Of a stretch of 46,754 nt of DNA, positions 36,372 to 44,922 are shown piece by piece. Source of the stretch: a bacterium. GTDB lineage: Bacteria > Acidobacteriota > Polarisedimenticolia > Polarisedimenticolales > Polarisedimenticolaceae. The stretch spans positions 1-46,754 of the forward strand of contig JAAELQ010000162.1 in NCBI GenBank assembly GCA_024226515.1, given 5' to 3'. The first letter of the stretch is position 1. The number at the start of each line of letters is the position of its first letter. The translations under genes were made by a program, and so were the position numbers. A model generated the notes under the pieces. It saw only the letters and a list, made by a program, of their open reading frames with translations, was not told where the DNA came from and searched no databases.

Positions 36372-37307
36372 CTAGTTGGACAGCACGTTGCGTGGGAAGA
36401 ACCTGGCGCTCATCGATCGCTGCATCTCCTGCCCGTCGACCGTGTTCTCGGCCAGCAGTGTGACCTCGATCGCGGCCAGATCGGTCCAGGCTCCGTCCTC
36501 GTCCAGCTGATCCACGATCGTGCCGTCGTTCAGCACGGCCCGCACCTGGAAATCGATCACATCCGCCGCGACGTTGAGCGGCGAGTCGTCGTCGGCATTG
36601 AAGCCCAGCGTCAGCAGGCCGTCGTCCAGCGTGTAGCGTCGCTCTTCGAGCATGTAGAGCCGGCACTGCTGCTTGACTTTGTAGCTGTTGGCCCAGGCGT
36701 TGGTGTTGCCGCGCTCGAGATAGTCGCTGGTGTCGCCGTCGTCGTCGTACAGGAACCACTCGCCCCAGCGCTTGACGGGGTTGTAGACATAGGCCCACAC
36801 CTCGCCGCCCCGGGCGTCGCGGTAATCGCGCCACAGGTCGATGTTGTCGGGATAGCCGTTGCCGTCGTCGTCGGCCAGCGGGGCGCAACCCTGCGGCGGA
36901 TCGTCGGTGTCCTTGGCCACGCGCAGCGAATCGACGGCGCCTCCGGCGAAGATCCGCTTGCAGAGGGGAAGGACCTCGCCCAGCAGGTTGCGCCGCACGA
37001 TCAGCGTGTCCGGCGCGCCCGCGTCTCCGTCGACGACTTCCAGCGCGTAGAAGTCGCCCGGTAGCCGCTCGCCGGCCTGGCGGACGTCGATCCCGATCAG
37101 ATCGAGCGCGCCGCGGAGATTCTGGTTCAGCTCCGTGCGGTTCACGTCGTTGGCGTAGAGCTCGCGACTGGACAGGCACAGCGACAGCACGCTGCCGACG
37201 ACGATGCCGGTGATCGTCATCGCGATCAGCACCTCGACCAGCGTGAAGCCGTGGGCGTTAGCGCAGTTGCGTGAACACCGACTCGACCGTGAAGACGATC
37301 TTGTCAC
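36372..37307 (-). CDS. PilW-like type IV pilus minor pilin
   Basis: 311 residues. A 20-residue basic leader ends in HG, followed by the class III signal core FTLVEVLIAMTITGIVVGS, cleaved by prepilin peptidase before F. GTG 37307 is the only start in frame before the cleavage site, so the gene overlaps the previous one by 50 bases. The rest is a mixed beta domain with DLWRDYRD and DDDGNGYPD loops, the latter calcium-binding in appearance. It matches PilW or PulJ-type minor pilins in position and length. It is expressed as part of the fimT-pilV-pilW-pilX series. Confidence 0.82.
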   Translation of the reverse strand: MTRSSSRSSRCSRNCANAHGFTLVEVLIAMTITGIVVGSVLSLCLSSRELYANDVNRTELNQNLRGALDLIGIDVRQAGERLPGDFYALEVVDGDAGAPDTLIVRRNLLGEVLPLCKRIFAGGAVDSLRVAKDTDDPPQGCAPLADDDGNGYPDNIDLWRDYRDARGGEVWAYVYNPVKRWGEWFLYDDDGDTSDYLERGNTNAWANSYKVKQQCRLYMLEERRYTLDDGLLTLGFNADDDSPLNVAADVIDFQVRAVLNDGTIVDQLDEDGAWTDLAAIEVTLLAENTVDGQEMQRSMSARFFPRNVLSN

Positions 37308-37632
37308 CGTAGCTCACCTCCACCGCAACGTGGCGGGTGTCGTTTCCACAAAATGTCGGCCGGGTGCAGTAGCTCGAGACGATCTCGAAGTCCCGCTCGC
37401 CGACCGTGATCAGCTCCATCGCGTCGCTGCCCGAGGAGGGCATCGACGCCGGGTTCGCCCGCCGCAGGTCCTCCATCTTCAGCGTGGCGGCCTGCACCGC
37501 CGCGGAGCGCTCCTCGTTGTGCGTATTGATGTTCAGATACACGAGAAACGACGGCGCCACGCCGGCCATCACGATGCCCAGCAACGCCATGGCCACCAGG
37601 GCCTCGAGCAGGCTGAATCCTCGTTCGTTCAT
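37258..37632 (-). CDS. PilV-like type IV pilus minor pilin
   Basis: 124 residues. The N-terminus MNERGFSLLEALVAMALLG is a textbook class III signal with cleavage after RG and glutamate at mature position 5. The hydrophobic helix (about 6-26) is followed by a short globular domain with cysteines at SYCTRPTFCG that could form a disulfide. ATG overlaps the upstream TGA (ATGA). It is likely a priming or minor pilin. Confidence 0.85.
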   Translation of the reverse strand: MNERGFSLLEALVAMALLGIVMAGVAPSFLVYLNINTHNEERSAAVQAATLKMEDLRRANPASMPSSGSDAMELITVGERDFEIVSSYCTRPTFCGNDTRHVAVEVSYGDKIVFTVESVFTQLR

Positions 37633-38069
37633 TGCACGATCCGCGTCGCGCCGCCCAGCAGCACCTCGACCTGCATCGGCTCGTACTCCGGATGCCGCAA
37701 TGTGACGCTGACGTTGTCGTCGGAGAGGCCGCGGTTGGTGAAGCAGGCCACCCACTCCGTATCCGGGATCCGGACATCGGTCGGCAGCTCGACGCGGAAG
37801 CCGGGTTCTTCGGTCCAGGTCGCGGCGTCGCACGTGTCCGCGAAGTCGGCGACGAGCGTGCGCGTGTCGCTGGGAAAGACGCGATACGCCGAAGTCGTCG
37901 CGATCGCGCGCGTGCGAACCTGCTTGAAGAACCCCTGCGTCATCGCCGCGCCGTTGGTCAACGGGGTCTCGAGCCGTTCCACGTTGACCGTGGCCACCGA
38001 GGCCGCCAGGCCCAGGATGGCCAGGGCCGCAAGCAGCTCGATCATGCTGACGCCGGATTGACCGTTCAT
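37629..38069 (-). CDS. FimT/GspH-like type IV pilus minor pilin
   Basis: 146 residues. A leader of eight residues ending in SGVS precedes the helix MIELLAALAILGLAASVATV. The expected glycine-phenylalanine cleavage point is instead around G-V-S-M, with the glutamate retained. The domain carries two cysteines (about residues 73 and 107) like other FimT/GspH proteins. ATG 38069 has GGAG with a 7-base spacing. It is the first gene of the minor pilin operon and lies about 29 bases from the predicted sigma-54 transcription start. Confidence 0.82.
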   Translation of the reverse strand: MNGQSGVSMIELLAALAILGLAASVATVNVERLETPLTNGAAMTQGFFKQVRTRAIATTSAYRVFPSDTRTLVADFADTCDAATWTEEPGFRVELPTDVRIPDTEWVACFTNRGLSDDNVSVTLRHPEYEPMQVEVLLGGATRIVQ

Positions 38070-38108
38070 GTCGTTTCTCCGCGAGCCGTTCCCGCTCGGG
38101 ATAGAAAG

Positions 38109-38124
38109 AGCAAGTCCGGTGCCA
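38109..38124 (-). promoter_or_regulatory. Near-consensus sigma-54 promoter of the minor pilin operon
   Basis: Read on the minus strand, TGGCAC-N5-TTGCT, with the GG and GC doublets at the correct 12-base distance for -24/-12. It points at the fimT-like gene (ATG 38069). Transcription would start near 38098. Sigma-54 control of pilin genes is established in other bacteria. No enhancer-binding regulator is in the window. Confidence 0.72.
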
Positions 38125-38307
38125 CGGGCCGCAGACGCAGAAAAGGCCGAAAAATGCCTGGTTGTGCGGGCTCATCGCCGTTCCGTGTTTCAGATTTGTC
38201 GTGGTTCACGACACGTTTCGTACTGGGGCGGCGCGCAGGGCGGGGTAGATGCCCGTCGCTCGAGGCCTATATTCGAATCGAGAACGGCCGGGCAAGAGGA
38301 AGAGTCC

Positions 38308-39771
38308 GTGTTTCTGATACCGATCGGACACGAAGAAACGAGCGTGCGTCGCCTGCCGTGGGTCACCTTCGCGGTGATGGGGCTGTGTCTGCTCTCGCTG
38401 CTCGCATTTCGCGGAGCGGGAACGGAGGAGACGAACGAGCGCTTCGGCGAGGCGGTGCAGTACTTCCTGCAGCACCCGTATCTCGAGCTGCGCTCCGATT
38501 TCCGCGAACTGATCGACGGCAACGACGCGGAGAGCGAACTGTCGATCATGATCGAGGCGATGGACTCGTTCGGGCGCCCGCCGTCGCCCGAGGAGGCCGA
38601 GCAGCAACAGGCCAGACTGGACTCGCTGATCGACTCCGCGATGAGCGCGCTGGAGAGCCACCCGTTCCGGCGCTTCGGTCTGATACCGGCGAAGCTCGGC
38701 GTCGTGTCGCTGCTGACGCATATGTTCATGCACGCCGGCTGGCTTCACCTGCTGGGCAACCTGTTCATGCTGTATCTCGCCGGCCCGTATATCGAGGACG
38801 TGTGGGGGCGTCCGCTGTACACCGGGTTCTATCTGATATCGGGCGTGGCGGCGGCCCTGGCCTTCGTCGCCCAGAGCCCGGCGTCGCAGATCCCGCTCGT
38901 CGGAGCCTCCGGAGCGATCGCCGGCGTGATGGGCGCCTTCCTCGTGCGCTACGGCAAGACGAAGATCCGCTTCTTCTACATCTTCGGCTTCTTCGTGCGC
39001 GGGACGTTCAACGCGCCCGCGTGGTTGATGCTGCCGCTGTGGCTCGTCGGGCAGCTGTTCATGGCCGCCATGACCGAGGGCATGCAGCAGGGTGGCGGTG
39101 TGGCGTACTGGGCCCACATCGGCGGGTTCGTTTTCGGGGCCAGCATCGCCGCGATCATCCGCTGGCAGGACGTCGAGTCGCGCTTCATCGAGTCCTCGAT
39201 CCAGCAGAAGATCACGACGACCGTCTCCTGCAGCGGCGCGGTCGAGGCGGCGCTAGCGGCGCACGAGAACGGAGACACGCAACAGGCGCTGGAGACCCTG
39301 GCGCGCGAGGCCTCGAAACAGCCGCCCGACCGGGAGGCCGTGCAGGCGTACTGGACGCTCGCGATCGAGGGGCAGCGCGCCGCGGACGTGGCCCCCGCGA
39401 TGCTGGCGTTGATCCAGCACGAGCTGCGCAATTCGGAGCGCGATGTCGCTCTCGGGCTGTGGGACGAGCTGGTGCAGCACGTTCCCGAGGCAACGGTCGG
39501 ACCGGCCCTCTGCGTGCGGTTGGCCGAGGCCATGGGCAAGAGCCGCGCGCCGCAGGAGATCGCGATGCTGTTGCGGCGCGCGATGCTCGGCGCGGGACGA
39601 ACGATCAATCCGTCCCTGGCCCTGCGCGTGGCCCGGCTGGGCCGCGAGCACGAGCCTCAGGTGGCCCTCGCCGCGCTGAACTACGCGTCGCAACGGGACG
39701 ACATCGATCCGGGCATGCGGGCCGAGATGGACAAGATTCTGGAACAGCTGAAACCGACGCCCGTCAGCTGA
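38308..39771 (+). CDS. Rhomboid-family serine intramembrane protease with long insertion and C-terminal helical domain
   Basis: 487 residues. GTG 38308 has GAGGAAGA before it. The catalytic parts are intact: GASGAIAGVMG with the active serine near residue 200 and WAHIGGFVFG with its histidine near 269. HAGWLHLLGNLFMLYLAG matches the conserved helix 2 region. Between the first helix (about 20-37) and that region lies a polar insertion of about 90 residues, and after the rhomboid core an approximately 200-residue helical, TPR-like cytoplasmic tail (about 300-487). This form of rhomboid cleaves single-span proteins at the membrane; no substrate is evident. TATATT at 38268-38273 is a candidate -10. 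Confidence 0.88.
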   Translation: MFLIPIGHEETSVRRLPWVTFAVMGLCLLSLLAFRGAGTEETNERFGEAVQYFLQHPYLELRSDFRELIDGNDAESELSIMIEAMDSFGRPPSPEEAEQQQARLDSLIDSAMSALESHPFRRFGLIPAKLGVVSLLTHMFMHAGWLHLLGNLFMLYLAGPYIEDVWGRPLYTGFYLISGVAAALAFVAQSPASQIPLVGASGAIAGVMGAFLVRYGKTKIRFFYIFGFFVRGTFNAPAWLMLPLWLVGQLFMAAMTEGMQQGGGVAYWAHIGGFVFGASIAAIIRWQDVESRFIESSIQQKITTTVSCSGAVEAALAAHENGDTQQALETLAREASKQPPDREAVQAYWTLAIEGQRAADVAPAMLALIQHELRNSERDVALGLWDELVQHVPEATVGPALCVRLAEAMGKSRAPQEIAMLLRRAMLGAGRTINPSLALRVARLGREHEPQVALAALNYASQRDDIDPGMRAEMDKILEQLKPTPVS

Positions 39772-39785
39772 ATCCGACCTTAGGC

Positions 39786-39821
39786 TAGAATGACCACCCA
39801 TCGCGGCGGATGTCGCCGCGA
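39786..39821 (+). promoter_or_regulatory. -10 element and hairpin upstream of the six-gene operon
   Basis: TAGAAT (39786-39791) is a good -10 for a transcript starting near 39798. TCGCGGCG (39801-39808) and CGCCGCGA (39814-39821) form a perfect 8-base inverted repeat with a 5-base centre at the head of the leader, as an operator or 5' hairpin. GAGGAG (39826-39832) follows as the ribosome-binding site. No strong -35 is seen. Confidence 0.5.
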
Positions 39822-39844
39822 TCCGAGAGGAGCCGGCCGGGCCC

Positions 39845-41128
39845 TTGGTGCGCCTGCGTAAGTACCTCAGCGGCGATCTGCAGACGATGCTGATCGCCAA
39901 CAGTTTCGAGTCGGGGATGCGGTTCGGGGCGTTCGTCGTCTATTCCGCCGTTCTCGGCGCGGATCTTCTGGGCGTCGTGACCACGATCACGGCGCTGGTG
40001 CAGCTCGCCACCTCGCTGACGCAGGTCGGAATCGACAGTTCCGTCATCAGCCTGGGCTCGAAGCACTACGGCGCGGGCGAGCAGGAGCGGCTGCTGCGCT
40101 TGTGCCACTCCGGTGCGTGGCTGCACGTCGTGCTGGGCCTGATCGTCAGCGTCCCGGGGCTGTTGCTCGCCGCGCCGCTGGCCCGCATCTACCTCGAGGA
40201 CCCCGGGCAGGTCGCCGCGCTGACGCTGGCCTTCGTGGGGATCTTCGTCACGCGCCTCGCGGCCTACGTGCTGTCGGTCCTGCGCACGTACCAGAAGTTC
40301 CGGCACTACGCCGTGGCGGGGCTGGCCTCGGCCTTCGTGCTGTTGACCGGCGTCGCCTGGCTGTTCGCGACCGACGGCATCGACGTGCTGGGCATCGTCG
40401 TCCTGACGTTGCTGGTCGCGCCGGCCGTCAAGCTGGTCGTCGGAGCGCTGGGCGTGCCCGCCGCGATCTTCCGGCCGCAACTGCCGTCCCGCGAGCGGGT
40501 CCGCGAGATCCTCTCCTTCGGCAAGTGGATCTGGGGCACGAGCCTCCTCGACTCCGGCGTGCGGCGCGTGAACATCCTCCTGCTCACCTCGCTCGCGGGC
40601 TTCCAGGCCACCGGGTACTTCCAGATGGCGAGCCGTCTGGCCGAGTTCCTCTCGCTGATCTTCGAGCCGGTGCGCAAGTATCTGCTGCCGAAATTCACGG
40701 CCATCGCCGATCGTCCGGCCATGCGCCGCGCGCTGAGCAAGACCTACTCGCGCCTGGGCTGGACCGTCCTGATCCTGCCGCCGGCGTGGATCCTGGCGGC
40801 GCCCGCGATGCGGATCTTCCCCGGAGCGGAGTGGATGCCGGCGGTGTTCCTGTTCCAGGTGCTGATCGCGGCGCGGCTGCTGTTCCTGCTGTCGAAGCCG
40901 CTCGCCTTCGTACTGTTTTCCTTGAAGCGTCCCGAGGTGCAGACTTATCTTCATCTTCTGGGGATGGTGATTTACATGGCGAGCGCCGCGTTCCTGATTC
41001 CGCAGTACGGCGCGGCCGGTGCGGCGTGGAGCATCTTCGTCTTTTCCGCGACCCTGCTGGTCGCGTTCGCCGTCTACGTCACCCGCGCGCTCCGTCGGCC
41101 GCAGGGCGGCGGGGGAGAGGCCGCCTGA
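39845..41128 (+). CDS. Polysaccharide flippase, MOP superfamily (Wzx-like)
   Basis: 427 residues from TTG 39845, or 426 from GTG 39848; GAGGAG lies 12-15 bases upstream. About 12-14 hydrophobic helices run along the whole chain. The pattern resembles Wzx/RfbX-like oligosaccharide-lipid flippases, including an early region (SGMRFGAFVVYSAVLG) and a central FGKWIWGTSLLDSGVRR segment. Such proteins move undecaprenyl-linked glycans across the inner membrane. It begins an operon in which every following gene overlaps its neighbour. The flippase would export the product assembled by the downstream enzymes. No glycosyltransferase or polymerase is in the window. Confidence 0.85.
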   Translation: MVRLRKYLSGDLQTMLIANSFESGMRFGAFVVYSAVLGADLLGVVTTITALVQLATSLTQVGIDSSVISLGSKHYGAGEQERLLRLCHSGAWLHVVLGLIVSVPGLLLAAPLARIYLEDPGQVAALTLAFVGIFVTRLAAYVLSVLRTYQKFRHYAVAGLASAFVLLTGVAWLFATDGIDVLGIVVLTLLVAPAVKLVVGALGVPAAIFRPQLPSRERVREILSFGKWIWGTSLLDSGVRRVNILLLTSLAGFQATGYFQMASRLAEFLSLIFEPVRKYLLPKFTAIADRPAMRRALSKTYSRLGWTVLILPPAWILAAPAMRIFPGAEWMPAVFLFQVLIAARLLFLLSKPLAFVLFSLKRPEVQTYLHLLGMVIYMASAAFLIPQYGAAGAAWSIFVFSATLLVAFAVYVTRALRRPQGGGGEAA

Positions 41129-41823
41129 TGGGGACCGCCGCGACCGTCTCGACCGAGATCGAACGGCTGGAGCTGTGGACCCGGCGCTCGTGGATCGCCG
41201 CGAACCTGCTGTTTCCGTTCGCGCTGTTCCTGGTGAAGTGGCCCAAGCCCTGGCGCGCGTTCGACGGCGAGGAGAGCCCGATCAACTGGTTCTCGTCGCT
41301 GCAGTGCGCGCTGATCGCGGTGCTGGCCCTCGGGCTGCTCTTCGTGTCGCATCTGGGCACGCGCCTGGGCACCGACCCGGTGCGTCGCCCGTGGCTGTGG
41401 GCCGTGGTCGGCGCGGGTTTCTTCGCGATGAGCCTCGACGAGCAGTTTCAGGGGCACGAGCAGATTCGCGAGAAATTGCTGAAGCCGAACGAGCTGTTCA
41501 CCGGCATGGAGTTCATCATGCCGGGCGACGTCGTCCTCATCTTCTTCGTCCTCGTCGGCGTCGCGCTGGGGTGGTACCTGCTGCCCGAGCTGAAGCAGAA
41601 CCGCGCCAGCGTCGTGATGTTCGCGGTGGCGATCGTCCTGATCGGGATCTCCGCCGTCCAGGACGCGCTGGACCTCGCCTTCATGCACGATCGAGACTTC
41701 CGCCACTTCCAGACCATTGTCGAAGAGCTGGCGGAGATCTGGGCCCAGCTTCTGTTCGCGCTGTCCTTCCTGTTGCTGTTCTTCGGCAAGCTGCGCGGGC
41801 TGCTCGGTCGGGCGCCGCAATGA
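41128..41823 (+). CDS. Small polytopic membrane protein with SLDE...HE motif
   Basis: 231 residues with five or six hydrophobic helices (about 22-38, 52-70, 88-105, 130-152, 165-180 and 205-222). Between helices 3 and 4 is MSLDEQFQGHEQI, a conserved acidic and histidine pattern seen in bacterial membrane proteins of unknown function. The paired D/E and H residues could bind a metal at the membrane surface, which is inference. The ATG shares its A with the TGA of the flippase gene (TGATG). Its place directly after the flippase suggests a partner in lipid-linked substrate handling. Confidence 0.75.
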   Translation: MGTAATVSTEIERLELWTRRSWIAANLLFPFALFLVKWPKPWRAFDGEESPINWFSSLQCALIAVLALGLLFVSHLGTRLGTDPVRRPWLWAVVGAGFFAMSLDEQFQGHEQIREKLLKPNELFTGMEFIMPGDVVLIFFVLVGVALGWYLLPELKQNRASVVMFAVAIVLIGISAVQDALDLAFMHDRDFRHFQTIVEELAEIWAQLLFALSFLLLFFGKLRGLLGRAPQ

Positions 41824-43010
41824 TCGACCCGTCGGCAGCCTCATCGGCCGAACGGATCGAGAGCGACGAGGCCTTCGACCGCATCGGCGAGGAGTGGGAT
41901 CGACTGCACGCGGCGGCCGCGAGCGCAGGCATCTTCAACACGTTCGCCTGGATGCGCACCTGGTGGCGGCACTTCGGCGAAGGACGCCGGCTGCGCGTGA
42001 TCGCCCTGCGCCGCGCAGGTGAGCTGGTCGCGCTGGCGCCGCTGGAGATCACCGCGCGCAGCCTGGGGCCGTTGCGCTACCGTGCCCTGCAGTTGATCGG
42101 TACGGGCGCCCTGCCGGCGCGCGGTATGGGATTGTCGGATCGATCGGATCTCCTCGTCCGGCGCGGATGCGAGGACGTCTTCCCGGAGCTGTGTCGGGCG
42201 CTGGCCGCCGACGCCGACTGGGACGTGCTGCTGCTGCGCGGCATCCCGCAGGGCTCGGCCACGCCGCGGGCGCTGGTCGACGGGCTCGGCGAGGAGGGGG
42301 CGATCCGCCTCGCGCAACGCTCGACCTCCTACCTGCTGCCGCTGCCCGATAGCTGGGAGGGCTTCCTCGAGACGCGATCGAAGAAGTGGAAGAAGGTGCA
42401 CAGGGCGCGCGTCAACCGCGCCGAGCGCGAGGGGCCCGTCGAGTTCGAGCGTTACTTCCCGTGCGACGCCCGGCGGCTCGAGGCCCTGTGGCCCGAGCTG
42501 GTTCGCGTCAACGACCGCAGCTGGAAGGCGGAGAGCGGGACCGGCCTGTTGCAGGTGGAGTCGCTACGCGACTTCTTCCGCGAGCTCTGCTCGCGCATGG
42601 CCGCTGCGGGGCGGCTGGACGTGTCGGTGGCGCGCCTGGCCGGCGAGATCTTCGCCTACGAGCTGTACTTCAGCTCGGAGGAGGTCGTCGGCGCCTACGA
42701 CGGCGCCTACGACGAATCGCATTCGGCCCTGTCGCCCGGTATCCTGCTTGGCGCGTTCATCTTGAACGACTCGATCGAGCGCGGGATGAAGGCGTTCGAT
42801 TTCCTGCGCGGAGAGGAGTCGTACAAGCTGCGCTTCGGCGGCGAACGACTGGCCGAGCAACGGCTGGCGCTCTATCGCCGGCGGGGGATCGCCGGGCTGG
42901 CGGCGCGCGTCGCCATCGAGGGGCGCGCACGATTGAAGCGCTCGAGCCGACTCGAACGACTGGCCGACCGGATGACCGGCGCGGCGGTCAAGCGGAAGCG
43001 GATTCGGTGA
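41820..43010 (+). CDS. CelD/BcsL-type GNAT acyltransferase (Acetyltransf_6)
   Basis: 396 residues with two GNAT-like halves, a design shared with CelD-like and FemAB-like proteins. The N-terminal part has FNTFAWMRTWWRHFG, a typical family opening; the C-terminal part contains KKWKKVHRARVNRAER and FDFLRGEESYKLRFGG. These families transfer acyl or aminoacyl groups onto sugars or peptides and are frequent in exopolysaccharide gene clusters. ATG 41820 overlaps the upstream TGA (ATGA). The donor is not known. The basic C-terminus could contact the membrane. Confidence 0.85.
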   Translation: MIDPSAASSAERIESDEAFDRIGEEWDRLHAAAASAGIFNTFAWMRTWWRHFGEGRRLRVIALRRAGELVALAPLEITARSLGPLRYRALQLIGTGALPARGMGLSDRSDLLVRRGCEDVFPELCRALAADADWDVLLLRGIPQGSATPRALVDGLGEEGAIRLAQRSTSYLLPLPDSWEGFLETRSKKWKKVHRARVNRAEREGPVEFERYFPCDARRLEALWPELVRVNDRSWKAESGTGLLQVESLRDFFRELCSRMAAAGRLDVSVARLAGEIFAYELYFSSEEVVGAYDGAYDESHSALSPGILLGAFILNDSIERGMKAFDFLRGEESYKLRFGGERLAEQRLALYRRRGIAGLAARVAIEGRARLKRSSRLERLADRMTGAAVKRKRIR

Positions 43011-43825
43011 TGCCGGAGGAGAGACTGAGACCCGAGGTCGAGATCGTTCCGCACGCGGGAGTCGACTGGAGCTTCTTCGTGCCGTTCGGCCCCGACGTGT
43101 CGTTGCTGGAGTTCGGCTCCGGTAACGGGCGCGTCGCCGCCGATCTGGCCCGGGCCGTGGGCAGCGTGGCGACGGTCGCGTTCTCGGACTCGATGCTGCA
43201 GCAGGTTGCGGACGCGGGCGAGCGCGAGGGCCTGTCGAACGTCGAGGGCCGCCGGCTGGACGCAGAGCTCGGCCTGCCCTTCGGCGACGAACGCTTCGAC
43301 GCCGTGCTGATCGACCGGATGCTGGTCTACCCCGGCGTCTGGGCGCCGGGCGTCGATCCCGACGGGGCTCGCACGCGGCTGCTGGCGGAGGCCCGGCGCG
43401 TGCTGCGGCCGGGCGGAGTCCTGTGCGTCGGCGCCGAGAACGCGCTGCATGGCCGTCTGGGCCTCGAGCGCGTCTTCGCGGTCCTGCGCAAGTCGCGGCC
43501 GCGCTCGGACGGGCACTTCCTGGCCAACCTCGAGGCCGGTGCCGGGACCGCGCAGGCGCACGCGGGGACGATCGCCGAGTACCGCGCGCTGCTCGAGCGC
43601 GCGGAGTTCCGCGACATCCGCACGTACGCGCCGCTGCCCGACCCGGTCCGACCGCAGGTGACGCTGTCGCTCGACGGTCGCGGCCCGCAGCGCTTCCTGT
43701 TCGAGAGCCGCATCCGCCGCAACAGTCTCAAGTCCGCGGTCGCCGCCTTCCTCGGCAGGCTGTCGGTCGAGGCGGGCCTGTTGCCCCACGTGCTTCCCTA
43801 CTACTATCTGCTGGCGACGAGATGA
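43010..43825 (+). CDS. Class I SAM-dependent methyltransferase
   Basis: 271 residues. Motif I for S-adenosylmethionine is LLEFGSGNGRVAADLA (about residues 31-46), followed by the acidic post I position, motif IV at FDAVLIDRML and the LRPGG signature (about 135). Length and layout fit small-molecule or lipid-linked-sugar methyltransferases (Methyltransf_11 type). The acceptor cannot be inferred. The ATG shares its A with the preceding TGA. Confidence 0.87.
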   Translation: MPEERLRPEVEIVPHAGVDWSFFVPFGPDVSLLEFGSGNGRVAADLARAVGSVATVAFSDSMLQQVADAGEREGLSNVEGRRLDAELGLPFGDERFDAVLIDRMLVYPGVWAPGVDPDGARTRLLAEARRVLRPGGVLCVGAENALHGRLGLERVFAVLRKSRPRSDGHFLANLEAGAGTAQAHAGTIAEYRALLERAEFRDIRTYAPLPDPVRPQVTLSLDGRGPQRFLFESRIRRNSLKSAVAAFLGRLSVEAGLLPHVLPYYYLLATR

Positions 43826-44922
43826 CGGGACGAACTCCGGAAGCGTTGCTGGCCGAGCGGCTGCACGAAGTCGGCGAACACGGCGCGATGCAGTTGATGC
43901 TGTTGCGCGCCGCGCCGAGCTGGGTCGTGCTGGCGTTCGAGGAGCGGACGTCGACGCCGAGCTACGTGTTCAAGGCCTCGTCCGACCCGCAGCAGCTGAG
44001 CGTTCTGCGTCACGAGCACGAGTTGTTGGTGCGGCTGCACTCGAGCGCGTCCCACGAGTTTCGCAGGACCGTGCCGCTGCCGTTGTCGCGCGGCGCGCGT
44101 GAGGGCCTCGAGGGGTTTCTCGTCCGTGCGCTGCCCGGAACGCGCATGAAGGATCTATCGCCCGCGCGTCTGTTCGGCCCGGGGCGTATCTCGGCCACGC
44201 TGGACGCCGTGGCCCGCTGGCTGCTGGACTACTACGCCACGCTCGGGCTCGAGCGAGTCGAGCTCGACTCCGACGTTCGGGACGCGCTGTTCGAGGAGCC
44301 CGCGGCGGCCTATCTCGAGCTGTTCGAGACCACCGCGTCCGAGCGAGACACGATCGGCCGCGCGCTGGACCGGCTGGCCCACCTCGCCCCGACCGGCTTC
44401 CCGCTGTGCCCCTGTCACGGCGACTTCTCGCCGGCCAACGTGATCCGGGACCGGCGGCGCATCGGCGTCATCGACTACGAGTTCGCCGCCGAACGCTGGC
44501 CTCCGCTGGACGACCTGCTGCACTTCCTCGCGGCCATGCGCAGCACGTCGTCGTCCGAGGACCGCGACGCGGCGCGTCGCGCCTTCTTCGCGGAGACGTT
44601 CTACGGCCGTGGCCGCGTGGCCCAGGCCGTGCGACGGACCGTGGCGGGTTTCGCGGGTCGGCTGGGGCTGGAAGCCGCGTGGATCGAGCCGCTGTTCGTG
44701 CTGGCCTGGGTGCGTCTCGCGGTGCGCAGCGTCCGGCTGCACGCGAGCGAGCTGGGGCTGGACCCGGTGACGACGCCGCGCAAAGAGCTGTGGTCCGCCC
44801 TCGACGCGGACGGTGAGTACCTGCCCGTGACGCGGGCGCACGCAGGTCGCTGCGACAACGTGCGCCAGCACGCCGAGGGCGAGGCCGACTGCGTATTTCA
44901 CGATCGGGAGGCACGCGCATGA
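43822..44922 (+). CDS. APH/choline-kinase-like phosphotransferase
   Basis: 366 residues. The catalytic loop HGDFSPANVI (about residue 198) carries the Brenner-type H-x-D-x(4)-N, and the metal-binding D is in GVIDYEFA about 15 residues later. A lysine in YVFKAS (about 52) is a candidate ATP-binding residue. The fold is that of aminoglycoside, choline and related small-molecule kinases. A resistance role is unlikely because it sits inside a biosynthetic operon and overlaps both neighbours (ATGA at each end). It may phosphorylate a sugar, lipid or amino-alcohol precursor. Confidence 0.85.
   Translation: MTGRTPEALLAERLHEVGEHGAMQLMLLRAAPSWVVLAFEERTSTPSYVFKASSDPQQLSVLRHEHELLVRLHSSASHEFRRTVPLPLSRGAREGLEGFLVRALPGTRMKDLSPARLFGPGRISATLDAVARWLLDYYATLGLERVELDSDVRDALFEEPAAAYLELFETTASERDTIGRALDRLAHLAPTGFPLCPCHGDFSPANVIRDRRRIGVIDYEFAAERWPPLDDLLHFLAAMRSTSSSEDRDAARRAFFAETFYGRGRVAQAVRRTVAGFAGRLGLEAAWIEPLFVLAWVRLAVRSVRLHASELGLDPVTTPRKELWSALDADGEYLPVTRAHAGRCDNVRQHAEGEADCVFHDREARA

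Noticed and set aside
38255..38285. TTCGAATC looked like a tRNA T-loop
   Set aside because: No acceptor, D-arm or anticodon stem can be built around it; it lies in the leader of the rhomboid gene.
43822..44922. Aminoglycoside resistance gene
   Set aside because: The fold is shared by many small-molecule kinases, and the gene overlaps both neighbours in a biosynthetic operon. Nothing points to resistance.
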